From Trueperaceae bacterium (GTDB lineage Bacteria > Deinococcota > Deinococci > Deinococcales > Trueperaceae), in contig SKMG01000450.1 of NCBI GenBank assembly GCA_007121175.1, forward strand, positions 1 to 16,306: DNA of 16,306 nt, read 5' to 3'. The position numbers and the translations under genes are program-made. This document shows, piece by piece, positions 1 to 6,718 of the stretch (position 1 is the stretch's first letter; each line of letters starts with the position of its first letter). The notes beneath the pieces are model-generated. The model made no database searches, was not told where the DNA came from, and saw only the letters and a list, made by a program, of their open reading frames with translations.

Positions 1-1163
1 GAGGTCGGTGATCCGGCGCGATGGTCGCGCTCCAGTACGCGCTCGGCCAAGTCGAGGAAGTGGCGGCGATTGGCGATGCCGGTGAGCTCGTCGGTAGTAG
101 CGAGTCTCGCCAAGGCACGGCGCACGTGGGCGTGGTCGGTCACGTCGCGCAGCACCACTGCGCGGCCCAGCGCGTGGCCGGCCGGGCCCCGCAAGTGCGC
201 GATGCGCAGATCGAAGGTACGGCCGTCGATCTCGAGCGGATCGCGCTCCACGATCGTGGAGATCGGCGCGTCCTCGCGTGCGTCTGCCTCCGGCACGAGC
301 GTTCGGCCGAGCACCTCCTGCGGCGTCTTGCCCAGCCAGGCGCCTGCGTCGCCTCCTGCTAGGTCGCGCGCCGCCGCATTGTGATCGATGACCTTGCCGT
401 CGAGATCGAGCACCAGCACCGGGTCGCTCATGCGCTCGAAGACCAGCTCGCGCGCGATCGGTGAGACGTCGGCCAAGGCGTGTCGGGTGATGCCGCGATA
501 GATGACGAAGGACGAGAACGCCAACCCGATCGGCGAGAGGTCGATGCGTAGCGGCAGCGCTCCCGAGGCGTAGACCAACGCGCCGAGCGCTGGCACGAGT
601 GCTGCGAGCGCCACGGCGGCGGCCTGCCCGCGCTGCGCGCTGCCTCGCGGCGCGCGCAGGTAGGCGCGCACGAACAGCGCGTAGGCACCGAGGAAGGCCA
701 CCGCGACGTAGGCATGGAAGAAGCGGTGCCACGGCCCCGGCTCGAAGGCGATCAGCGCGAACGGCCCGCTCGCGTCCATCCGCGCGTTGGCGTGGAAGAG
801 GTCGTGGAGTGAGTTGGTGTACACCACGGCCACGGTTGCGAGTGAGATCGCGGCACCGCCGGCGATGAGGACCGTCACCCAGCGGCGCGGCAGGCCGCCG
901 AGGTCGCCTGCGATCCACAGCAGCAATGTGGGCGCGAAGGCGATCGCCAGGTGCTGGATGCGATAGGTGGCGAACACCCAGGCGACGCTGTCGCCGGCGA
1001 GCTCGAGGCCGTAGCCGAGGGCGTAGAGCGCACTGGCCAGCACGAGCAGCGCCAGTGCAGGCTTGCGCCGGACGTGTCCGCGAAGCCAGATCAGCGCCAG
1101 GAGCGCCAGAGCGCTGGCCCCGACCAGCCACAACAGCGCGATCAGCGTCATCTGCAGGATCAC
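1..1163 (-). CDS. 7TM-PAS-GGDEF membrane signalling protein (probable diguanylate cyclase), 3' end outside window
   Basis: About 387 residues are visible; the C-terminus lies beyond the left edge. Residues ~1-225 hold about seven hydrophobic segments and the YTNSLHDLFH motif (~115-124), typical of the histidine-kinase N-terminal 7TM sensor domain. A PAS-like domain follows (~245-345; VLVLDLDGKVIDHN, ending VVLRDVTDHAHVRR). Then comes the opening of a GGDEF domain (ATTDELTGIANRRHF, ~356-370), which ends before its GG(D/E)EF active site, so cyclase activity cannot be judged. The family makes the second messenger c-di-GMP from GTP at the inner membrane. I chose the GTG at 1163 because GGAGGAGG lies 11 nt upstream (complement of 1175-1182); an ATG at 1151 in the same frame is the alternative. 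The gene diverges from the metal-transport operon across about 195 nt, with no shared job evident. A C-terminal EAL domain beyond the edge is possible. Confidence 0.88.
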   Translation of the reverse strand, partial: MILQMTLIALLWLVGASALALLALIWLRGHVRRKPALALLVLASALYALGYGLELAGDSVAWVFATYRIQHLAIAFAPTLLLWIAGDLGGLPRRWVTVLIAGGAAISLATVAVVYTNSLHDLFHANARMDASGPFALIAFEPGPWHRFFHAYVAVAFLGAYALFVRAYLRAPRGSAQRGQAAAVALAALVPALGALVYASGALPLRIDLSPIGLAFSSFVIYRGITRHALADVSPIARELVFERMSDPVLVLDLDGKVIDHNAAARDLAGGDAGAWLGKTPQEVLGRTLVPEADAREDAPISTIVERDPLEIDGRTFDLRIAHLRGPAGHALGRAVVLRDVTDHAHVRRALARLATTDELTGIANRRHFLDLAERVLERDHRAGSPT

Positions 1164-1278
1164 GGCCCCAGGCGCCTCCTCCGGACCGCGAACCGACGGC
1201 TCATGGACGATGCTACGGGTGGGGCGCGGCTCGGCGCAGCGAGAGATCTTACGTCGCGCGCGTGGTAATGAGAGCGGC

Positions 1279-1307
1279 TTGACGATCCGTCGCTGTGGGC
1301 GTAGGCT
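1279..1307 (+). promoter_or_regulatory. Sigma-70-type promoter of the tro operon
   Basis: TTGACG at 1279-1284 and TAGGCT at 1302-1307 are separated by exactly 17 nt. The -35 matches TTGACA at five of six positions; the -10 keeps the TAnnnT core. Transcription would start near 1313-1315, inside the palindrome at 1309-1326, leaving a leader of about 45 nt before the troA start. The match is good for such GC-rich DNA. Function is inferred from sequence only. Confidence 0.6.
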
Positions 1308-1308
1308 G

Positions 1309-1326
1309 TTTTCGGAATGCCGAAAA
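1309..1326 (+). promoter_or_regulatory. Palindromic operator, probable MntR/TroR (DtxR-family) box
   Basis: TTTTCGG-AATG-CCGAAAA is a perfect inverted repeat with 7-bp arms and a 4-nt centre. It starts 2 nt after the -10 box and covers the expected transcription start, a classic repressor position. Length and symmetry fit operators of DtxR/MntR-family dimers, and such a regulator is encoded as the last gene of this operon. The link between protein and site is inference; Fur or Zur sites are alternatives, but no Fur-family gene is in the window. Confidence 0.6.
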
Positions 1327-1331
1327 ATCGA

Positions 1332-1348
1332 CTTCGGCGTTCCGGAAG
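1332..1348 (+). promoter_or_regulatory. Imperfect second dyad overlapping the troA ribosome-binding site
   Basis: CTTCGG-CGTTC-CGGAAG resembles the main palindrome at 1309-1326 (TTCGG followed by a CGGAA/CCGAA arm) but has a mismatch within the arms. Positions 1340-1347 alone form the perfect 8-bp palindrome TTCCGGAA. It overlaps the troA Shine-Dalgarno GGAAGGA (1344-1350). It may be a weaker second regulator site, an RNA fold, or chance similarity created by the Shine-Dalgarno itself. Confidence 0.25.
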
Positions 1349-1357
1349 GACGCCGAG

Positions 1358-2392
1358 ATGGACCACCGCGCATCGCCTCACGCCACCACTCGCTTCCGGA
1401 TCGTCTCGATGCTGCTGTGCCTGCTCCTGCTGGCCGGCGCGCGAGCCGTGGGCGCCCAGGCCTCGCCCACGGACGCCGATCCGATCGCCGTCGTTACCAC
1501 CATCGCCATGGTCGCGGACGTCGTCCGCGAGGTGGGCGGGCCCTGCGTGAGCGTGACCAACCTGATGGGTCCCGGGATCGATCCGCACCTCTACCGGGCC
1601 AGCGCAGGCGACGTCGACCGCCTTGCGGCGGCCGAGCTGATCGCCTACAACGGCTTCGACTTAGAAGGCCAGCTCGGCGCCGTGCTCGGTCGTCTCGGCC
1701 AGCGCATCCCGACGCTGGCTCTGTCCGAGCGCATCGCCGACGGCCTGCCGGGCGACGAGCGGTTGCTCGAAGGCGAGGACGCCTATGCGGGCCGGACCGA
1801 TCCGCACCTGTGGAGCGCAGTCGACCTCTGGGGCCGCGGCGTCGACCTCACGGTCGCGGAGCTGAGCCAGCTGCGGCCGGAGTGCGCCGGCCTCTTCGCC
1901 GAGCGCGGTGAGGACTACGCCCAACGGCTCGCGGCGTTGCACGAGTGGGCGAGGGCCAGTACGGCGACCGTGCCGCCGGACCAGCGCATCCTCGTGACCT
2001 CGCACGACGCCTTCGGCTACTTCGGCGACGCCTACGGCTTCGAGGTGGCCGGCATCGAGGGCATCAGCACCGAGTCCGAGGCGAGCATCGCCGACATCCG
2101 CGAGACCGCCGAGCTGGTGCTCGCGAGTGGCGTGTCCGCCATCTTCGTCGAGACCACCATCAGCCCGCGCACGATCGAGGCAGTGCGTGCGGCGGTGAAC
2201 GATCGCGGCGGCGAGGTCGTGATCGGCGGCGAGCTCTACGGCGACGCCATGGGCGACGCGACCACGCCCGAGGGAACCTACGTCGGCATGGTCCGGCACA
2301 ACGTGATCACCGTGGTGCGCGCCCTGGGCGGCGAGCCGGCGGCGTGGCCCGAGGCGCTCGCCGGCTGGGCTCGCGAATGGGGCGTGCAATGA
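1358..2392 (+). CDS. troA: TroA-like periplasmic metal-binding protein of a Mn/Zn/Fe ABC transporter
   Basis: The 344-aa cluster A-I (ZnuA/TroA family) solute-binding protein captures Mn2+, Zn2+ or Fe2+ in the periplasm for the TroBCD transporter. Residues ~11-35 form a Sec signal peptide (basic start, [12 protein letters not shown] core, likely cleavage near GAQA). There is no lipobox, so a soluble periplasmic protein is expected. The four TroA-type metal ligands can be read: His77 (DPHLY), His150 (DPHLW), His216 (SHDAFGYF) and Asp296 (GDAMGD). His rather than Glu at the third position is the TroA pattern, not the PsaA/MntC one. The C-terminal [11 protein letters not shown] and [11 protein letters not shown] blocks are close to Treponema TroA. 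I chose the ATG at 1358 because GGAAGGA (1344-1350) lies 7 nt upstream; the open frame extends back to 1295, but that would translate across the operator. Its stop overlaps the troB start (ATGA). Confidence 0.93.
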   Translation: MDHRASPHATTRFRIVSMLLCLLLLAGARAVGAQASPTDADPIAVVTTIAMVADVVREVGGPCVSVTNLMGPGIDPHLYRASAGDVDRLAAAELIAYNGFDLEGQLGAVLGRLGQRIPTLALSERIADGLPGDERLLEGEDAYAGRTDPHLWSAVDLWGRGVDLTVAELSQLRPECAGLFAERGEDYAQRLAALHEWARASTATVPPDQRILVTSHDAFGYFGDAYGFEVAGIEGISTESEASIADIRETAELVLASGVSAIFVETTISPRTIEAVRAAVNDRGGEVVIGGELYGDAMGDATTPEGTYVGMVRHNVITVVRALGGEPAAWPEALAGWAREWGVQ

Positions 2393-3246
2393 GCGACGCC
2401 ATGTCGCGAAGCGGCCTGCACGAACCCGCCCTGGCCCTCCACGTAGAGGACCTCACCGCCTCCTACGGCGGCAGCGCGGTGCTCTGGGACGTCGACCTCA
2501 ACGTCCCGCCCGGGGTGCTGGCGGCGATCGTGGGTCCCAACGGGGCGGGGAAGAGCACGCTGCTGAAGTGCGTCATCGGAGCGGTGCGCGCGGCGGCCGG
2601 CCACGTCTACGTGTTCGGCCGCCCCTACGTGCGCCAGCGCCACCGGGTCGCATACGTTCCTCAGCGCACGTCGGTCGACTGGGACTTCCCGACCACTGCG
2701 CTCGACGTCGTCACGATGGGGCTCTACGGACGGCTGGGTTGGCTGCGGCGGCCCGGCCGCCGCGAGGCCGACGAGGCGCTCGAGGCGCTGGCCATGGTCG
2801 GGATGGACGCCTACGCCGACCGGCAGATCAGCCAACTCTCGGGTGGCCAGCAACAGCGCGTGTTCCTGGCGCGCGCGCTGGTGCAAGACGCCGACCTCTA
2901 CCTGATGGACGAGCCCTTCGCCGGCGTGGACGCCACCACCGAGCGCGCCATCGTCGAGCTCCTCAAGGACCTCCGCTCGCGCGGCAAGACCGTGGTGGCC
3001 GTGCACCACGACTTGCAGACGGTGTCGAGCTACTTCGACTGGCTGGCGCTGCTCAACGTGCGGCTGATCGCTCAAGGTCGCGTGAGCGAGGTGTATACCA
3101 GCGAGAACCTGCGGGCCGCCTACGGGCCGCGGGTGGTGCTGATCGCGGCGCAAGCCGACGGGTCGCCAGGCGAGCCCGAGACGTCAGCGCCCACCGACGC
3201 GGGCGCGCGGCGCACAACCGCGCCCCCGGGCCCCGGAGGCCGGTGA
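2389..3246 (+). CDS. troB: ATP-binding protein of the Mn/Zn/Fe ABC transporter
   Basis: The 285-aa cytoplasmic ATPase powers metal import through TroC/TroD. Visible motifs: Walker [10 protein letters not shown] (49-57), Q-loop in YVPQR (Gln92), signature LSGGQQQR (150-157), Walker B YLMDEP (171-176) followed by the FAGVD D-loop, and H-loop His207 in VHHDLQTV. Order and wording are those of MntB/TroB/ZnuC-type proteins. The ABC core ends around residue 255; the last ~30 residues form a Pro/Thr/Gly-rich tail ([14 protein letters not shown]...) not normally needed by this family. The start ATG at 2389 overlaps the troA stop as ATGA, suggesting translational coupling; a second in-frame ATG at 2401 is possible. 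Six nt separate its stop from troC. Confidence 0.95.
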   Translation: MSDAMSRSGLHEPALALHVEDLTASYGGSAVLWDVDLNVPPGVLAAIVGPNGAGKSTLLKCVIGAVRAAAGHVYVFGRPYVRQRHRVAYVPQRTSVDWDFPTTALDVVTMGLYGRLGWLRRPGRREADEALEALAMVGMDAYADRQISQLSGGQQQRVFLARALVQDADLYLMDEPFAGVDATTERAIVELLKDLRSRGKTVVAVHHDLQTVSSYFDWLALLNVRLIAQGRVSEVYTSENLRAAYGPRVVLIAAQADGSPGEPETSAPTDAGARRTTAPPGPGGR

Positions 3247-3252
3247 GCCGCC

Positions 3253-4413
3253 GTGGAGCTGATGGCGCTGCTCGGGGACTTCACCGTGCGCACGGTCGCG
3301 CTCGGCGCCGCACTCGTCGGGGTCGTGGCGGGCGTGCTCGGGACCTTCGCCCTGCTGCGCGAGCAGAGCCTGCTCGGTGATGCGCTCAGCCACGCCGCGT
3401 TGCCGGGCGTCTGCATCGGCTTCCTGCTCGGTGGGGCGCGGCAGCTCGAGCCGATCCTAGCGGGCGCGCTCGCGAGCGGGGCGCTAGCGGCCCTGTTGGT
3501 GATGCTGCTGACGCGCGCGACGCGCGTCAAGACCGACGCGGCGCTGGGCGTCGCGCTCAGCCTCTTCTTCGCCGTGGGCACGGTGCTGCTCACCTATGTG
3601 CAGCGGCACGAGGGGGCGGCGCAGGCAGGACTCGACGCGTTCCTCTTTGGGCAGGCCGCGGCGTTGGTGCCGCGAGACCTCTCGGTGATCGGCGCGGTAG
3701 CGGCGGTGGTGCTGACGGTGGTGCTGCTCGGCTGGAAGGAGCTGAAGGTGACCACCTTCGACGCCGACTTCGCTCGCAGCCTCGGTCGGCCGGTGGTGGC
3801 GATCGAGTTCGCGCTCACCGTGCTGATCGCGGTCGCGGTCGTCATCGGGTTGCAGCTCGTCGGCGTCATCCTGATGGTGGCGCTGGTGATCGCGCCGGCT
3901 GCGGCAGCGCGACAGTGGGTCACGCGCCTCGAGGGCATGGTGGTGCTTGCCGCGCTGTTCGGCGCAGCGAGCGGGGTGGCCGGGGCGCTCGCCTCGGCCG
4001 CGGTGCGCGGCCTGGCGACCGGTCCTGTGATCGTGCTGGCCGCCTCCGGGCTGGTGGTGATCGCGCTGCTCTTCGCTCCGCAGCGCGGGCTGCTGTGGCA
4101 CGCCGCCCGCGCCCAGACGCAGCGCCGAGCGCTGCGCGCACACCGCGTCCTCGTCGACCTCTACCGGCTCGGCGAGGCGCACCGCGACCCGGGGTATCCG
4201 AGCGAGCAGGGGATGATCGACGCCTACTTCGGCAGCAGCACCGCTCACGTGCTGCGGCGCCTCGAGCGGCGGGGCCTCGTTGCTCGGGTCGCGCACATGC
4301 CCGAGGAGGGTGACCACTGGGTGCTCACCGAGGGTGGCCGCGACCAGGCACGTGAACTGCTCGCGCCGTTCGGCGCGCGCGAGCGCCGCGGGCCCGAGGA
4401 GCCGAGGCCGTGA
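3253..4413 (+). CDS. troC: Metal ABC transporter permease with C-terminal winged-helix domain
   Basis: The 386-aa protein is longer than the usual 270-300 for this ABC-3 permease family. Residues 1-~280 are a polytopic membrane domain with family landmarks LLGDALSHAALPG (40-52), KELKVTTFDADFARSLG (162-178) and LVIAPAAAARQWVTRL (211-226). After the last membrane segment, residues ~290-372 form a soluble winged-helix domain resembling the DNA-binding part of DtxR/MntR: a helix (HRVLVDLYRLGE), a predicted recognition-helix region (STAHVLRRLERRGLV) and a wing ending HWVLTEGGRDQARELL. The position matching the DtxR/MntR metal ligand appears to be Arg298, and no dimerisation/metal domain follows. 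The domain may bind DNA, sense, or simply be structural. The GTG start at 3253 is preceded by GGAGG (3235-3239). The stop overlaps troD as GTGA. Confidence 0.92.
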   Translation: MELMALLGDFTVRTVALGAALVGVVAGVLGTFALLREQSLLGDALSHAALPGVCIGFLLGGARQLEPILAGALASGALAALLVMLLTRATRVKTDAALGVALSLFFAVGTVLLTYVQRHEGAAQAGLDAFLFGQAAALVPRDLSVIGAVAAVVLTVVLLGWKELKVTTFDADFARSLGRPVVAIEFALTVLIAVAVVIGLQLVGVILMVALVIAPAAAARQWVTRLEGMVVLAALFGAASGVAGALASAAVRGLATGPVIVLAASGLVVIALLFAPQRGLLWHAARAQTQRRALRAHRVLVDLYRLGEAHRDPGYPSEQGMIDAYFGSSTAHVLRRLERRGLVARVAHMPEEGDHWVLTEGGRDQARELLAPFGARERRGPEEPRP

Positions 4414-5450
4414 GCGAGCTGCAGGCCTGGCTCGATCAACCCAGCGTGACCATCGTCGCGATCGGGGCGCTGGTGGGGATCGCGGCCTCGCTGCTCGGCA
4501 CCTTCCTGGTGCTGCGGCGGGAGAGCATGCTCAGCGACGCCATCAGTCACTCGGTGCTGCTCGGCATCGTGGTGGCGTACCTGTTGACCGGCACGCTCGA
4601 TACGCCCCTGCACGTCATTGGCGCCGCCCTCGCGGGCCTTGCCACGGTCTGGCTCACCGACTTGCTCGCCCGTAGCCGGCGCGTCAAGAACGACGCCGCC
4701 ATCGGCCTGGTGTTCCCGGCGCTGTTCGCGCTGGCGGTGCTGCTCATCAACCTCTACGCCCGCGACGTCCATCTCGACACCGATGCGGTCCTGCTCGGCG
4801 AGATCGCCTTCGCCTGGCTCGACGTCGTGAACCTCGGCCAACTCGAGGTCGCGCGCTCGCTGCTGACGATGCTGGTGATCGCGCTGGTCAACCTCGCCTT
4901 CGTGGTGTTCCTCTACAAGGAGCTCAAGCTCTCCACCTTCGATCCGCAGCTCGCGATGGCGTTCGGGCTGCGCCCGGTGGCGATCGGCTACGCGTTGCTC
5001 GGGCTCGTGAGCGTCAGCGCTGTGGGCGCATTCGATGCCGTGGGTGCCATCCTCTTCGTGGCCTTCGTGATCGTGCCCCCCACCGCCGCGTACCTGCTCA
5101 CCGATCGGCTCTGGTGGATGCTCACCATCGGCTGCATGATCGCGATCGGCGCGAGCTTCGCCGGCTACGCCTTCGCGCGCGCCTTCGACGTCTCCATAGG
5201 CGGGGCGATGGCCAGCGCGACCGGCGGCTTCTTGCTGCTGGCGCTCACGTTCGGCAAGCACGGCCTGATCGCGCGCGGCTGGCGCCAGCGGGCACCTGCG
5301 GCTCCGCCCCTGCCCGACTTCGGTGCGGTGTCGACCGGCCCCGCAGGCGGGGGCGGCGTGAGCGGTCACGGCGTCGGCGGCGGTGCCGGCCAGGCGGTGA
5401 GCGGCGTCCCTCGCGCGCAGGTCGAGGCGCCGTCGGCGGCTTCCCGATGA
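4410..5450 (+). CDS. troD: Second permease of the Mn/Zn/Fe ABC transporter
   Basis: The 346-aa ABC-3 family permease should pair with TroC to form the membrane channel. About eight hydrophobic segments span residues 12-290, with landmarks MLSDAISHSVLLG (40-52), KELKLSTFDPQLAMAFG (170-186) and VIVPPTAAYLLTDRL (220-234). Unlike TroC it has no winged-helix domain; instead residues ~292-346 are a low-complexity tail rich in Pro, Gly and Ala (PAGGGGVSGHGVGGGAG), probably disordered. The GTG start at 4410 overlaps the troC stop (GTGA), with GAGGA 9 nt upstream (4396-4400). Its own stop overlaps the regulator start (ATGA at 5447-5450). Having two different permease genes is the troCD/sitCD pattern rather than the single-permease znuB one. 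Confidence 0.93.
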   Translation: MSELQAWLDQPSVTIVAIGALVGIAASLLGTFLVLRRESMLSDAISHSVLLGIVVAYLLTGTLDTPLHVIGAALAGLATVWLTDLLARSRRVKNDAAIGLVFPALFALAVLLINLYARDVHLDTDAVLLGEIAFAWLDVVNLGQLEVARSLLTMLVIALVNLAFVVFLYKELKLSTFDPQLAMAFGLRPVAIGYALLGLVSVSAVGAFDAVGAILFVAFVIVPPTAAYLLTDRLWWMLTIGCMIAIGASFAGYAFARAFDVSIGGAMASATGGFLLLALTFGKHGLIARGWRQRAPAAPPLPDFGAVSTGPAGGGGVSGHGVGGGAGQAVSGVPRAQVEAPSAASR

Positions 5451-6163
5451 GGCGCAGGCCAGCGGTGACTCGGGCCATGGAGGACTACCTCAAGGCCCTG
5501 TTCGAGCTGGGCGAGGTCGACGTCAAGCCGCGCGCGCTGGCCGCGGCCGTCGGGGTGAGCCCGGCGAGCGTGACCGGCATGCTGCAGAAGCTCGCGCAGC
5601 TGCGGCTGGTCAGCTATCGGAAGTACCGTGGCGCCAGCCTCACCGCGGCTGGTCGGGCGCTGGCGCTGGAGACGTTGCGACATCACCGGCTGCTCGAGAC
5701 CTACTTGGCCAGCGCCCTCGGCTACGGCTGGCACGAGGTGCACGACGAGGCCGAGCGGCTCGAGCACGTCATCAGCGAGGACTTCGAGGAGCGCATGGAC
5801 GTCCTGCTCGGGCGCCCGACCCACGATCCGCACGGGGACCCGATCCCGCGTCGGGACGGCAGCCTACCCGCCACCAGCGGAGAGCCGCTCAACGCGCTCG
5901 AGGCGGGCGTTCGCGCCATCATCACGCGCATCACCGACCAGGACCGGGAGGTGCTCCGGTACCTCGCCGAGCACGGCCTGGTGCCCGGAGCCCGCGTGCT
6001 GATCGTGGACCGAGCGCCCTTCGAGGGCCCGGTGACGGTGCGGCGCGAAGGCGAAGGGACGGGCGCTACGGATGGGGAGCAGCTGGCCCGAGGGTCGCCG
6101 GTCGTCCCCCTGGCCTACGCCCTCGCCGGAGCCATCCGCGCACGGGTGGTGGGTCGCAGCTGA
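5447..6163 (+). CDS. troR: MntR/DtxR-family metal-dependent transcriptional regulator
   Basis: The 238-aa cytoplasmic DNA-binding protein is the likely metal-sensing repressor of its own operon. Residues ~5-70 are the winged-helix domain (AMEDYLKALFEL; VSPASVTGMLQKLAQLRLVSYRKYRG). Residues ~72-125 are the metal-binding and dimerisation domain. Aligned by eye with Bacillus MntR, metal ligands D8, H77, E99, E102 and H103 correspond to Asp13, His80, Glu103, Glu106 and His107, so the site looks manganese-type. The exception is MntR E11, which aligns with Lys16. There is no Cys at the DtxR C102 position. Residues ~165-235 form a C-terminal FeoA/SH3-like domain, present in DtxR/IdeR but absent from short MntR. 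The start ATG at 5447 overlaps the troD stop (ATGA). The Treponema tro operon has the same gene order, with troR after troD. Probable target: the palindrome at 1309-1326. Confidence 0.92.
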   Translation: MRRRPAVTRAMEDYLKALFELGEVDVKPRALAAAVGVSPASVTGMLQKLAQLRLVSYRKYRGASLTAAGRALALETLRHHRLLETYLASALGYGWHEVHDEAERLEHVISEDFEERMDVLLGRPTHDPHGDPIPRRDGSLPATSGEPLNALEAGVRAIITRITDQDREVLRYLAEHGLVPGARVLIVDRAPFEGPVTVRREGEGTGATDGEQLARGSPVVPLAYALAGAIRARVVGRS

Positions 6164-6178
6164 GCGCGGCGGCTGGCC

Positions 6179-6466
6179 TCACCCGGGGATGAAGAAGCGG
6201 GGACGGTCTCGCTTGACCCAGTGCGCCGAGTCGACGTGGCTACCGGCCCTTTCGGGCAGGGCGCGACTCACCAGGCGCTGGTCGAGGACCTCGCTCACCA
6301 GATCCGGCGCTCGCTCCATGCCGTCCGGAGCGCCGCCGTTCGCTGCTAAGTAGTCGAGCAGGCACACGTCCGACACGCCGAGGCGTTGCGCCATCGAAAT
6401 GGTGCGAGCGGCGGAGTGCGCGGGGCGATGCGTTCTCGTAGACATCGGCCGCGGGAGCGTGGGCAT
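6179..6466 (-). CDS. Hypothetical small protein, 95 aa
   Basis: I do not recognise this protein. The start at 6466 is supported by GAGG 7 nt upstream (GAGGTGACAGC before ATG, complement of 6467-6477). Codon use is G/C-ending like the neighbours. The first ~20 residues are basic and Pro/Ser-rich; a second in-frame ATG gives a shorter form starting MSTRTHRP. The remainder (ISMAQRLGVSDVCLLDYLAANGG ... HWVKRDRPRFFIPG) reads like a compact soluble domain, with no signal peptide or membrane segment. It converges with troR, leaving 15 nt between stops. It could be a free-standing small protein, a fragment of a larger decayed gene, or non-genic open frame. Confidence 0.42.
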   Translation of the reverse strand: MPTLPRPMSTRTHRPAHSAARTISMAQRLGVSDVCLLDYLAANGGAPDGMERAPDLVSEVLDQRLVSRALPERAGSHVDSAHWVKRDRPRFFIPG

Positions 6467-6718
6467 GCTGTCACCTCAGCGGTTCGAACTCGGTGGTAAC
6501 GGGCCTGGGGATCAGTAGTCCATTCCCTCTGCTGCCGGTCTGGCGAGGGACTAGTCGCATCCTAGCCTTCGAACATGAAATTCGTTTGTGCAATTCGGAT
6601 CAGATACTCATCAAAGCGCTTGTGCCGTCGCTGCGGCCGTCCAGAACGGCCGAGCCGGCACCTCGGGCGCGGCTGCGCCCGAGCCCGAGCCTGCTGGTGG
6701 TGTGGTAGGCCTGTGGCC
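6467..6718. other. Noncoding stretch with tandem hairpins, downstream of the oxidoreductase gene
   Basis: I see no convincing gene in these 252 nt. Base composition is more A/T-rich at about 6560-6620 than in neighbouring genes. Two consecutive hairpins occur: CGGCCGT-CCAGA-ACGGCCG at 6634-6652 (7-bp stem) and CTCGGGCGC-GGCT-GCGCCCGAG at 6662-6683 (9-bp stem, 4-nt loop). The second begins 36 nt beyond the stop of the minus-strand oxidoreductase. Neither is followed by a T-run on either strand, so an intrinsic terminator is possible but weak. Confidence 0.4.
6634..6683 (-). terminator. Possible tandem-hairpin terminator of the oxidoreductase gene
   Basis: Two perfect stem-loops lie side by side (stems 6634-6640/6646-6652 and 6662-6670/6675-6683), just downstream of the minus-strand stop at 6719. 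The U-tract of a canonical Rho-independent terminator is missing. It may act as a U-less terminator, a 3'-end stabiliser, or nothing. Confidence 0.3.

Noticed and set aside
1295..1357. Upstream extension of troA (extra 21 codons)
   Set aside because: It would translate through the operator and delay the signal peptide; the ATG at 1358 has a proper Shine-Dalgarno.
1661..2389. Long minus-strand open frame opposite troA
   Set aside because: Antisense shadow: low-complexity Arg/Ala/Gly/His-rich translation with no motifs, while the plus strand encodes a clear TroA.
2278..3153. 291-codon minus-strand open frame opposite troB
   Set aside because: It covers every ABC ATPase motif on the plus strand and its translation has no recognisable domain; an effect of high GC.
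6481..6490. GGTTCGAACT, resembling a tRNA T-loop
   Set aside because: The flanking bases do not form a T-stem, acceptor stem or anticodon arm on either strand; TTCGAAC is a palindrome that recurs by chance near 6569 and 7899.
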